From Bactericera cockerelli (lineage: Eukaryota; Arthropoda; Insecta; Hemiptera; Triozidae), in assembly GCA_024516035.1 (NCBI GenBank), contig CM044956.1:52379316-52443315 (forward strand): a stretch of DNA of 64,000 bases, written 5' to 3'. Made by a program: the position numbers and the translations under genes. A model generated the notes under the pieces. It worked only from the letters and a program-made list of their open reading frames with translations, had not been told where the DNA came from and did no database searches. Below, piece after piece: positions 21,113 to 30,401 of this stretch (the first letter of the stretch is position 1; each line of letters begins with the position of its first letter).

Positions 21113-21253
21113 TTTAGGTACATGTAATATTAATATAAAACTAGTATTCTTAAATTTTCACTCACCGACTTAAGAGCCTAGGCGAAACTTAAGTCGGTGA
21201 GTGAAAATTTAAAGAATCCTAGTTTTATACTAATATTACATATACCTAACATA
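21113..21253. repeat. Long hairpin, ~62-bp arms, 13-nt loop
   Basis: Arms 21113-21174 and 21188-21253 are inverted copies with about four mismatches and one indel. The inner part CTCACCGACTTAAG / CTTAAGTCGGTGAG is perfect. Probably a small MITE. Could fold as one long hairpin RNA if transcribed. Confidence 0.85.
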
Positions 21254-21344
21254 ATGTTTAAGTGTTTACCCAGTTCAGTGCGCAGTACGTCATATGCATA
21301 GTATATAGGAGCACCTAGCACTGTAGTACCACATAATATGACTC

Positions 21345-21645
21345 GTAGTCACCGTGGCAGAGTGAGTTAGCGCGCTGGGCATTGCACGCACGGTGACCTG
21401 GGTTCGATCCCCAGCGGGGCAGGAATTTTTCTGCTCTGTACTTGGATGTTCGGGGTCCACTCATACCTCGTGAGGAAAAATGAGTAGTTACTTGTATGAG
21501 TAACGACCAGTGGCGGCATTACCAGAGTAAAAAGAAATTAATGTAATAGAATAATTCGAAATGTAAAGGAGGCTCTTAGTAATGCTGCGCTACCCACAAA
21601 AATTGTGAAGAGGCCTTGTGCTTCACCACAAAGAAATTCGTACAT
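21345..21645 (+). mobile_element. tRNA-derived SINE, family A, full length with 14-bp TSD
   Basis: Best copy of the family: GTAGTCACCGTGGCAGAGTG, A box GTTAGCGCGCTGGGC, B box GGTTCGATCCC, body with CTCATACCTCGTGAGGAAAA and an end with GCGCTACCCACAAAAATTGT. The direct repeat ACATAATATGACTC flanks it at 21331-21344 and 21646-21659, proving LINE-type insertion. Confidence 0.93.
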
Positions 21646-22004
21646 ACATAATATGACTCATCTTGTCACTTCAAGCCCATTCATAAAAGAGGCTCATTAC
21701 TGCAACACCAAGGTCGCATATTCAGATATTCAGCATATTGATTATGCATTACCGTGCAGTGGAAATACTGCGCGGTATTTTAAATACCTTTCGATTTTGC
21801 ACTGAAGTCTGGAAAAAAACGTAAGTCTTAGTCGGACCATCCAAACTTTAATAGAAGCCTTTTTTTAATCCAGCAGTTGTTCTGGGATCTACTAGTATAA
21901 TATTCTGTTATTTTGTTCTCCAAAACTTTGAACTTGTTACTAAAAAGAAACACGATAGATAGATAACTATCGAGTACTAACCAGTTTATCTTGCTGCATG
22001 ATAG

Positions 22005-22215
22005 AGCCAGCCTCTCTGTTGTGACTACCGTCCAAAGTCCAGAGATACTGAGTTCGATTCCCTCCGAACACGTGAGACTGTAGAATTTCCGCCCCAACCC
22101 AGGGTGGGTGAGGTTAATGTGGGTAGCTTTTACGATTCCCAGCGAATGGAGGGTGAATCCTTCGTCCTGACTGTTTTAAATCAGAAAGTTAAAACTAAAT
22201 AGAATCAACTGGTTA
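22005..22215 (+). mobile_element. tRNA-derived SINE, family D
   Basis: GCCAGCCTCTCTGTTGTGAC, GAGTTCGATTCC, then CCCCAACCCAGGGTGGGTGA, GGTTAATGTGGGTAGC and GCGAATGGAGGGTGAA. The body is the same as that of the 5S-headed SINEs. Confidence 0.8.
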
Positions 22216-22248
22216 CACTAGATTTAATTAGGTTGCAGTGTTAATTGT

Positions 22249-22283
22249 AAGGGTTTCAAGTGACTTGAAACCCTTACAACCGG
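22249..22283. repeat. Perfect 16-bp inverted repeat
   Basis: TTGTAAGGGTTTCAAG and its reverse complement flank a TGA loop. A related sequence sits next to the reversed SINE D near 61850, so it is probably part of that family's tail or of an element that inserted beside it. Confidence 0.7.
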
Positions 22284-22554
22284 GTCAGATAATAATAAAG
22301 AGTTGGTCTTGGGGTATACTAGGGTTGAAAACTGATGGAAATTTGTTGCTGAAAGTTACCACTCAGGATTTTCAGAACGGCCTGTCTCTTCACAGGTCAA
22401 AATCGGTCAGTTCATACGTGATATTAATCTGGTGGGTCCAATTCCAATACGTCTATATAATAATTTGTTTTTTTTTTTTTTAATTAAATTAAATTTATTT
22501 ATTAGAGTGTATACAAGAAAACAGTTGGAATTCAACCTATAACATTGTGGCACA

Positions 22555-22795
22555 CACTAAAGAGATAATAATAATACTCTTTAGTGGAAGGTAACCACCA
22601 GACGAGGTTAATGCTTAAAGCATTTTTACTACCTAACCCTCAGAGACTAATTATTATGTGGTCATATTGTCAAATAAATGAGGAAAAATTCATGCACTGG
22701 GTGGGATTTGAACCAACGGATCCCTTCGCTACCTGAATCACCAGGCTAGTGCGTTAACCACTTGACTACCAGTGCACGGTAGTGAAATGAGAAGT
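22555..22795 (-). mobile_element. tRNA-derived SINE, family G
   Basis: Minus strand: TGCACTGGTAGTCAAGTGGT (A-box region), GGTTCAAATCCC (B box), TGCATGAATTTTTCCTCATT, then ending CTTCCACTAAAGAGTATTAT. Near-identical to the next copy at 22815. Confidence 0.8.
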
Positions 22796-22814
22796 GATCA
22801 GTCCGTATCATCTT

Positions 22815-23050
22815 TAATAATAATAATAATAATAATAACACTCTTTAGTGGAAGGTAATCACCAGGCGAAGTTAATTCTTAAAGCATTTTCTACCACCTA
22901 ACCCTCAGAGTCTTATTATTATGTGGTCACAAATTTCAAATTAATGAGGAAAAATTTATGCATTGGGTGGGATTCGAACCAACGGATCCCTACGCTACCT
23001 GGATTACCAGGCTAGTGCGTTAACCACTTGACTACCAGTGCACGGTCTAA
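22815..23050 (-). mobile_element. tRNA-derived SINE, family G
   Basis: Second G copy in the same orientation directly beside the first, so either a tandem duplication or two insertions at a TTATTATTA target. Intact B box (GGTTCGAATCCCACC). Confidence 0.8.
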
Positions 23051-23194
23051 TTTATGAGTGTCTGTGAATGGTCCTAATACAATGAGGAGTGATCAGTCCG
23101 TATGATAGAACGGACTGATGGTTTGTACTCACAAGTTACTAGAACGGAAGCGCCTCAGACTAAATGACAAGTCACCCAGTGAACGTCAAATTTA

Positions 23195-23201
<7 letters not shown>

Positions 23202-23228
<27 letters not shown>

Positions 23229-23477
23229 TGGGGTTTTAACGTCGCTTTCAACTGCCATGGTCATATCACGACGGGGGTTTTACCCTCAATTCGCAGGAAA
23301 CTCACAAACCTGCTACTCACATTGACCTCACCCAGCCTGAGTGGGGCCGGGAAAAGCCAGCGTCACGAGAATTAGAATTTGAATGGTCACCCATCCAAGT
23401 CTTAACCTCGCTGGATGTCGCTTAACTTCGGTGTTCTGAAGGGAACCGGTGTATTCAACATGCCATCGACGCTGGCT
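23202..23477 (-). mobile_element. 5S rRNA-derived SINE with TSD
   Basis: Minus strand: head with GGTTCCCTTCAGAACACCGA, AGTTAAGCGACATCCAGCGA and the retained 5S box GGATGGGTGACCA, then the shared body and poly-A (T-run at 23202-23225). The direct repeat AATTTACAATTTT lies at 23189 and 23478. Nearly identical to the copy at 32352-32635. Confidence 0.9.
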
Positions 23478-23499
23478 AATTTACAATTTTAAGTTATGA

Positions 23500-24486
23500 A
23501 CTACAAAATATGTTGATATTATGTATGGTTTGTACTCACAAGTTACATAATTATGTATGTTGATTTGTAGATAGTAGGTATGTTATGTACTCGCAAGGTA
23601 TGTATATTGATTTGTTGTTAGTAGATAGGTTATGTACTATATCGCCTAACATTAGTGTGATTGCCCCTACCATCTCATTTGCTTGTTGCCTACCTCACTG
23701 TAACTACTCAGTACCGGGTCTAGTACATAGTGGTGTCACTTTTGTAATTATTTCTATTTGAGACGTCTAATTACAGTTTTTTTTACGATAAACATATTTT
23801 TTACATAATTTTATTTAGGTGCTTTAACAACAATTTTAAAACTGCCAATTTGAATTTTGTAAGTAAATAATAATTTATTTTTACATTTATTCACAACAAA
23901 GCCGTATAAAATTTAATAAGTACATTATATATCTATTTATTCCATTAAATAATTATTTTTTTAAGTTCGCGAATTTGTTGAAGGTTGTTTTTCATTCTTA
24001 GAATATTTTACTAGTTCTCTAGTTTTCTTCTATACAGGGGGTTTCAAAAATATTGGACAGTCTAAATATCTCGTTAGCAATAAAAATTGAGGGAAATACA
24101 AAATCACGTAGGTATATTTTACCTACATTATTGTACTTTTAAAGGGAAGCTTTTTTCAGGGGTTTTCAAATTTTTGACTTAAACAGGACCGGCCCCAGAG
24201 TGATCAACTTTGAAATCAAAAATAGTACTTCTCATATTGTGGTAAGTAGGTGCGTTCAAAATACCAGAAAATTCTTAATTCATTACAATGAATTTTGGTT
24301 TTATTTCTAAAACAGGGCCGAAGTTAGGAACACATGAAGTTGTTCCAAATTAAATCAAATTAAAAATCCTAAATCATGATTTTGTTCTAAAAGTATCGGT
24401 AGTTTTCTGTCTTGTGATTTCTTATCTTTCACGAGTACAATTTTAAAGCTCTCTTATTTTTCTTTTGGAAATGCCGCTTTTACAAC
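23500..24486. other. Spacer and probable 5' region of the R2-like element
   Basis: 23520-23640 holds imperfect tandem copies of a GTATGTTGATTTGTAG-like unit. From about 24037 (GGGGGTTTCAAAAATATTGG) the sequence may be the element's 5' UTR, but its start cannot be fixed. No 28S rDNA sequence is present upstream. Confidence 0.4.
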
Positions 24487-27400
24487 ATGTCACAAAAACC
24501 TTCTACATCTAAAGATACGAGATTTTTAGATCAACATTTTCATAAAGATCAGAGATTTTTTAGACCCGCTTATCGTTATGGAGACAAAGAATGTGATTCC
24601 AGTGATGAAGATTCAGTTGAACAGGATAATCAAGTTTCATGTCTTGTGGAGAGTCCCGCCGTTGTGTCTCCTCTAGTGAAATACTCTCCAGTTACGTCAC
24701 CTTCAGTCGCATGTACTCCAGTTGTGAGTCCTGCAGTTCCTTGTTTGTCCAATGCATGTTCTACAGCACAATATTCTCAAGTTGAATGTCCACCAGTGGA
24801 TTATTCTCCAGCTGCGTGTCTTCGGATAGAAAGTCCCCCCGTTGAGTCTCTTCCAGTAAAATGCTTTCCAGATAAGAATCCTCTTGTTGCTTATATACCA
24901 GATGCAGGTCCTCCAATGGAGTGCTCTTCAGGTGTGTGTCCTCCAATTACATGTACTTCATTTATGGTTAGCTCTCATAAGACGTCAAGTAATCCAGTGG
25001 CGATACCTTCAATAACTACCACAGAAACTAGTAATGGTTTTATCAAATGTTTTAATTGTGAAAAGATGTGTAAAGGTGTAAAAGGCTTGAAAATTCATTT
25101 TACCAAGGCACATCCCAATGTTAAACTTGACTATTCACTAAAGCAGGATGTAAACAAGAAGAGTAATAAAACTGAAAATGATTATAAAGCTGAAGTTCAT
25201 GGTATTAAAAAAGGTATTCTAAATGATCAATCAAATAATGAGAATACTATACCAAATTGCCAATCAAAAACTGTTCGCTTGAATTCAGATTTGAAAAAAT
25301 GCGATTTGTGTGGTAAATTTTTCAAATGTATAAAAAACCATTTAGTTTCGGGTCATCCTGATGTCTACAGACAAAATTTGTTAGACAAACATATTACTAT
25401 TCAGAACAATGATCAAGTTTCTTCATCAGAGAAAATTGATATAAAATTACAAGAAATAAAAAGAGACATGCAGATGTTCAATGAAAAAGATTGGTCAGAA
25501 ATGAACGACGAATCATTGAATTCAAATGTAGACGAATTTCAAGTATTCTTGAAAAGCCTTATTCACAAATTACCTGGTCCAAAGCATCCAGCAGTAAAAT
25601 ATTATGAACTAAGAAAGAAAGGAAAAACTTTGTGCTCACAGAATTCAAAATATAAACATTCATCAAACCCAGAGAGAAAAACCAAGAGGGATAGAAAGAA
25701 AAGAAAGGAAGCATACATATATCAATCTGTACAATTTCAGTACTACAACTGTAGAAAGAAAGCGGTAAGAAAAATCTTGGACGAAGATTCAAGACCTTGC
25801 CCAATCAAAATTGAACAATTTGAAAATTCATTTGAAAATACCCTAGGGTCAGTAAATACTTGTACTGATCATCTTGCTGAGGTATCACGAGAAAATGGTG
25901 AAAGTTTTCAAATTTCCATTGATGATGTTACTTGGGCTATCAAAAAGATGAATATGGACACATCAGCAGGTGTAGATGGTGTGTTGGTACGCGCTGTAAA
26001 ATTTGAAGGTGTTTCTCAAGTTTTAGTTAAAGTGTTTAATCGTCTACTAGAACTGGGAACGTTGGCCAAATGTTGGAAATTAGGCAGAACAATTATGCTT
26101 GACAAAGGAGATCAAGTAGAGTCAGTCAAGAATTGGCGTCCAATTACTATTCTTCCTGTACTTAGACGAATATTTGAGAAAATTTTAGAGAAAAAATTGA
26201 GAGAACATGTTATAATTGACATCAACCAAAGAGGTTTTATGCCATTGCCAGGGTGTGCTATCAACCTAACTGTTGTGGAAACAGCTCTTGATGTTGCTAA
26301 AAAGGACAAAAGTGATCTTGTTGTTCTGTTTGTAGACATAAATCAGGCGTACAATAATGTTGGACATGATCAAATTAAAAAGTCTCTTGATAGAACAAAT
26401 ACACCTAATATGTTGAAGAACATGATACTTGACTGTCAAATAGGAAATTTTACCAAAATCCATGTTGGAAGAAATTGTTCTAAGAATTTAGAGTTGAAGA
26501 GAGGTTTGATGCAAGGTGCCCCTCTATCTCCTATTCTGTATAATCTTGCAACCAATCACATTGTAGAGGAAATAACAGAAGAAGGAATTGTCAATACCTA
26601 TGGTGTCAAAATAACCGATTCTTATAAGACCTCAGCAATGGCATTCGCAGATGACTTGTGCATACTAGGCAATTCTTTAGAAGCAGCTGAGAGTATATTT
26701 GCAATTGTCAACAATAGACTTCATGAACTAGGAATGTGTCTTAATCCATCAAAAACTCAAGCTATAGTAATAAAAAAAGGTGTGCTTGTTTCATCTGATA
26801 TTATTATTGGAGGAAAACAGATAAAAACAGCATCTCAAGAAAACCATGTAAAATATCTTGGAACTGCTCTCAAAGATAAAATTGTGCTTGAAAAAGAAAA
26901 AACTATTTCAGAATTGAATGAAAAGATTGAAAAAATTGTAAAAACTCCTTATCTTAAAGCAGACCAAAAAATTTTGGTGCTAAATACATACATTTGGCCT
27001 ATTTTAACATTCAAACTTCAAAATACACCTGTTGATAGATGGAGTATTCCCTTTATTGAAGATTTTGATAAACTCGTCAGGTCTGCCACAAAACAAATAT
27101 TGGAAATTCCACGAGATGTGCCTGATGCTATGATGTACTCAAGTAAAAATATGAGAGGATTGCAAATGTTTAAGTTCTCTTGGGAAATAATAATTCAAAG
27201 AATTAATCTGTTCTTATCTTTGAAGAAACAGCCAGATGATGTCATCAACATGCTAAGAGACTTAGATAAGGAAATTCAAATATGTTTAAACACTTTGGAT
27301 ATCACTGAAAGCATAGAAAATATTAGTTCAAGAAGCATTCGTGAGGAGTTGAGAAAAAAAGAATTTGAAAAATGGAAAGAGATGAAAGTGCGAGGTGTAG

Positions 27401-28077
27401 GGGTATGTCTGTACAAAGATGGAAAACAATATAACAAATGGCTCTCAACCCAAGAAGGCATTTCTAACAGTGAGATGACTGATCTATACAAAATGACGTC
27501 CAATACTGCTGCAGTCAGATCTCTTCCAGGTAGATCCCAGGATGGTGTCCAGTGTCGCCGATGCCCTGGCGTCGAGAATAAAACAAATGTTGAAACACTG
27601 GCACACGTTCTGGGAGCTTGCCCCTTTGGTCATTTACAGCGAGTAGCCCGTCACAACACTGTGAGAAGTCTTATTGCCAATGAATTGAAAAAGAACTTGG
27701 AAGTATACGAAGAAGTTAATGGGTTGGCAGAAGATGGTTCTATCCGACGCATCGACATTATTGCCATTGACAGAGGTATTAAGAAAGGATTTATAATAGA
27801 CCCCACAATCCGTTTCGAATTTCACCAAGACCAGCCTGAGGAAGTAAATCAAGAGAAAAAAAATATTTACGAGCCAACCATTTCACACTACAAAATGAAG
27901 TATGGTTTAGAAAGTATTGAAGTGATTGGAGTAATGATAGGATCTCGAGGGGCATTAACATCTGTTTTCATAAATTTTTGCAAAAGGTTTAACATCCCTC
28001 AAAAAGTCATGAAAATAATATTGCACCACACTATACGCTCCTCAATTGCAATTGTAAGATCTCACTTATATAGATGA
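24487..28077 (+). CDS. R2/R4-like non-LTR retrotransposon polyprotein, intact, 1196 aa
   Basis: Single uninterrupted ORF in the layout of restriction-like-endonuclease LINEs. Residues ~49-157 are a degenerate proline/valine/cysteine-rich repeat. There are two C2H2 fingers: C188, C191, H204, H209 and C272, C275, H285, H290. A basic segment (~380-420) follows, then reverse transcriptase: WRPITILPVLRRIFEK, LFVDINQAYNNVGH (Asp 617), RGLMQGAPLSPILYN and AFADDLCILG (FADD 720-723). C-terminal CCHC: C1023, C1026, H1040, C1045. PD-(D/E)xK-type nuclease: IDIIAID (D1090) and GFIIDPTIRFE (D1105). Known family: such elements insert by target-primed reverse transcription, R2 in 28S rDNA and R4/Dong elsewhere. 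No rDNA flanks exist here. ATG 24487 is the first in frame. AATAAA lies at 28108. Looks recently active, since no stop or frameshift is seen. Confidence 0.93.
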   Translation: MSQKPSTSKDTRFLDQHFHKDQRFFRPAYRYGDKECDSSDEDSVEQDNQVSCLVESPAVVSPLVKYSPVTSPSVACTPVVSPAVPCLSNACSTAQYSQVECPPVDYSPAACLRIESPPVESLPVKCFPDKNPLVAYIPDAGPPMECSSGVCPPITCTSFMVSSHKTSSNPVAIPSITTTETSNGFIKCFNCEKMCKGVKGLKIHFTKAHPNVKLDYSLKQDVNKKSNKTENDYKAEVHGIKKGILNDQSNNENTIPNCQSKTVRLNSDLKKCDLCGKFFKCIKNHLVSGHPDVYRQNLLDKHITIQNNDQVSSSEKIDIKLQEIKRDMQMFNEKDWSEMNDESLNSNVDEFQVFLKSLIHKLPGPKHPAVKYYELRKKGKTLCSQNSKYKHSSNPERKTKRDRKKRKEAYIYQSVQFQYYNCRKKAVRKILDEDSRPCPIKIEQFENSFENTLGSVNTCTDHLAEVSRENGESFQISIDDVTWAIKKMNMDTSAGVDGVLVRAVKFEGVSQVLVKVFNRLLELGTLAKCWKLGRTIMLDKGDQVESVKNWRPITILPVLRRIFEKILEKKLREHVIIDINQRGFMPLPGCAINLTVVETALDVAKKDKSDLVVLFVDINQAYNNVGHDQIKKSLDRTNTPNMLKNMILDCQIGNFTKIHVGRNCSKNLELKRGLMQGAPLSPILYNLATNHIVEEITEEGIVNTYGVKITDSYKTSAMAFADDLCILGNSLEAAESIFAIVNNRLHELGMCLNPSKTQAIVIKKGVLVSSDIIIGGKQIKTASQENHVKYLGTALKDKIVLEKEKTISELNEKIEKIVKTPYLKADQKILVLNTYIWPILTFKLQNTPVDRWSIPFIEDFDKLVRSATKQILEIPRDVPDAMMYSSKNMRGLQMFKFSWEIIIQRINLFLSLKKQPDDVINMLRDLDKEIQICLNTLDITESIENISSRSIREELRKKEFEKWKEMKVRGVGVCLYKDGKQYNKWLSTQEGISNSEMTDLYKMTSNTAAVRSLPGRSQDGVQCRRCPGVENKTNVETLAHVLGACPFGHLQRVARHNTVRSLIANELKKNLEVYEEVNGLAEDGSIRRIDIIAIDRGIKKGFIIDPTIRFEFHQDQPEEVNQEKKNIYEPTISHYKMKYGLESIEVIGVMIGSRGALTSVFINFCKRFNIPQKVMKIILHHTIRSSIAIVRSHLYR

Positions 28078-28342
28078 AAAGAAAATCTCAACAATCAACA
28101 TCAACACAATAAATATTATAGAAGTCGAATTGAAAATGATTGGAAACTAGTCAAGAAATGTTTAATGTTTTAATTAGTATATTGTTTTAAAAAGTTTTAT
28201 AAGGTATCCTTTGTCATATGGCAACCTGTTGATGTACAGGAAGGTTGAAATATATATTTTCAATATTTTTCTGTGTTTTTTCTTTTACTTTTCTTTCATT
28301 TGATTTTTGATTTTCTTCTTGAAAAATCATAAGTTAAATTAT
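28078..28342 (+). other. Probable 3' UTR of the R2-like element
   Basis: AT-rich, ending near TTCTTCTTGAAAAATCATAAG before SINE B. I see no clear target-site duplication, so the 3' boundary is uncertain. Confidence 0.4.
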
Positions 28343-28483
28343 GAACCAACCTCAGTAGCTTGATCGATAAGGCGGCGAACTTGGAGTTCGGTGGTTCAAG
28401 TCCCGGTTTCAGCGTTTATTTAGTAAAGCGAGTTTGAGTAGTTGTGATATCACGTAAGTGATTAACACAAATATGATAACTTG
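28343..28483 (+). mobile_element. tRNA-derived SINE, family B
   Basis: CCAACCTCAGTAGCTTGATC, GGTGGTTCAAGTCCCGG, end GTGATTAACACAAATATGAT. Slight deletion in the anticodon region compared with 14888. Confidence 0.8.
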
Positions 28484-28633
28484 AAGAAAAAAAATATCTT
28501 TGATGATGGCTAGATGTGTGGTAAGAAATATTAAATTTCTTGTTTTTTTTTTTTTTTTTTTTTTTGAAACTCATGCAACATGAACAAGTACCGTCAGTTA
28601 CGAAAAGAAAAGCTTCTACACAGATTTAGGTAG

Positions 28634-28842
28634 CTCTGTCCCGGTAGCTCAGTGGTAAAGGCGGCACTCTGTAAATCCGGCGAGTCCAGAGGTTCGAAAC
28701 CCAGCCGGGACATGACAAGTTATCCTCCCATTTGGTATTTGTACCACATAATATTACGTCTTGGGCTTACTGCTGGATTAATGGGACTTAATAGTCCTAG
28801 TTGGGCAGCAGTATACATAAGGCTATTATTATTATTATTATT
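28634..28842 (+). mobile_element. tRNA-derived SINE, family C
   Basis: CTGTCCCGGTAGCTCAGTGG, AGAGGTTCGAAACCC, GGGACATGACAAGTTATCCT, end CTTGGGCTTACTGCTGGATT and (TAT)n. Confidence 0.82.
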
Positions 28843-28899
28843 TAGGTACTGTATACCTGTATAGATACCGGTTAGGTAACAATTTCCTCATAAGTGCAT

Positions 28900-29220
28900 C
28901 TCACACATATGCTCACTTTTCTTCCCCCCACCCCACCCTCCTCTTCTCCCATCTACTGAATAATTTATTCTCAGATACCTCCGTGTATAATTACCTCACC
29001 TCTCGAGGGCCACTTGGAAAGTGCAATTTCACCGGCAGAGTTCTTTGAGCTCCCGACTTCCTAGCCCCACAGGTCAGTCGCCTTTTGCTTTGCTAAGTTT
29101 TGTCACACTTCTCCGTCTGTTGCAAGAGTGCCTTCTGTGTACCTACTCTTTTTTTACAGAGACCGTGTTTTCCTTATTAAGTTTCGATCTGTGTTCAGTG
29201 ATTTAGGGGAATATAAATAG
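28900..29220 (+). promoter_or_regulatory. Possible promoter / non-coding first exon of the GNAT gene
   Basis: A less AT-rich patch with CCCCACAG/GTCAGT at 29073, a good donor, about 1.1 kb before the 5'-UTR acceptor at 30158. No TATA box or clear initiator can be singled out. Speculative. Confidence 0.2.
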
Positions 29221-29457
29221 GGTTTTTTTTATGGTTAAGTCCTTATTTGTAATCAGATAGTAAATAAAACATCAGAAAAAGCGGAACAATGAGATTTTAT
29301 TTATAGGAAAATCTTTTTCTAAAATACATAAAATTTAAGTGAAACAATGGGTCCTTTATTTAAGAAGCCAATGGAAGTCTCAATAGCTTGTTGAATACAC
29401 CAGTTATTATCAGTTTTTATCAGTTATTATCAGTTATCCAAGCTAGGCCCAGCAAAG

Positions 29458-29596
29458 TTGTTGTTGGCTACAGCTGGGGGGAGTGATGGTCTCCAGCTAA
29501 GCTCAAGTGGAAACGTTGGATCGTTCTGAACCTCATTTTCTATGTGCGATCAACCATCGTGAAAACTTGGGATTTTTCTTTATACCCAAGCCATTA
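29458..29596 (+). mobile_element. Dispersed repeat, family I
   Basis: GTTGTTGTTGGCTACAGCTG, TGATGGTCTCCAGC, GTGCGATCAACCATCGTGA. Lies against the 5S SINE at 29606. Confidence 0.6.
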
Positions 29597-29605
29597 AACC
29601 CTTGG

Positions 29606-29867
29606 GGAGTCGATGGCATGTTGAATACACCGGTTCCTTTCAGAACACCGAAGTTAAGCGACATCCAGCGAGGTTAAGACTTGGATGGGTGACCATTCAA
29701 ATTCTAATTCTCGTGACGCTGGCTTTTCCCGGCCCCACTCAGGCTTGGTGAGGTCAATGTGAGTAGCAGGTTTGTGAGTTTCCTGCAAATGGAGGGTAAA
29801 ACCCCCGTCGTGATATGACCATGGCAGTTGAAAGCGACGTTAAACCCCACTTAAAAAAAAAAAAAAA
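29606..29867 (+). mobile_element. 5S rRNA-derived SINE with TSD and a nested 3' fragment
   Basis: GATGGCATGTTGAATACACC, GAAGTTAAGCGACATCCAGC, GGATGGGTGACCA, then body and poly-A. The flank AACCCTTGGG occurs on both sides (about 29597 and 29870). A second short tail (CGTTAAACCCAAATT plus A-run) and a third CCCTTGGG follow at 29886-29918. Confidence 0.88.
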
Positions 29868-30009
29868 AAACCCTTGGGAAAAATACGTTAAACCCAAATT
29901 AAAAAAAAACCCTTGGGAAACCGCAATCTAGCCTGGCTTCTGGCTTGTTAGGGTTGGCTAGTCCTTTCTCTGTTTATAGTCCTCTGACGAGACATTGATC
30001 TTTTGCCTG

Positions 30010-30118
30010 TTTAACGTTCGCAAGCCAGCCAAACGTTCGCAAGCCAGACAAACGTCCCCAATCCAGACAAACACCCCCAAGCCAGAAAAACGTCCCCAAG
30101 CCAGACAAACGTCCCCAA
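30010..30118. repeat. ~21-bp minisatellite just upstream of the GNAT exon
   Basis: Five degenerate copies of CAAGCCAGACAAACGTCCCC, ending about 40 bases before the exon with the start codon. Confidence 0.75.
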
Positions 30119-30158
30119 GTTCAATATCATTTATCCCCTTTTTGATTCCTACTTCCAG

Positions 30159-30401
30159 GTGATTCTCACTCCACAGGGCCGTCACCTACTCCACCTCACT
30201 CTTCAGAATGGACCTCTTCAAGTTCCAGTTCCAGCGGGATCTGGAAGGGTTTCCCAAGGTGTTCAAGGAATGCGAGTGCAAATCCAAATCCGATCCCACC
30301 CAGTCCACCAAGATTAGGATACAGGAAGTCCCTGCAGATCTTCATGAGAAACTAGTCGAGTTTATGGTGAAGAATTACCTCCCGGATGAGCCGCTGGCAA
30401 A
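30159..30401 (+). CDS. GNAT exon with start codon
   Basis: About 49 bases of 5' UTR, then ATG (CTTCAGAATGG). Encodes MDLFKFQFQRDLEGFPKVFK and KIRIQEVPADLHEKLVEFMV. Donor AA/GTAAAG, phase 2. Confidence 0.8.

Noticed and set aside
21345..21440. True tRNA gene
   Set aside because: Good A and B boxes, but a SINE body and a 14-bp TSD follow; the same applies to all other tRNA-like heads in the window.
24000..28400. R2 insertion in 28S rDNA
   Set aside because: No 28S-like sequence on either flank of the element.
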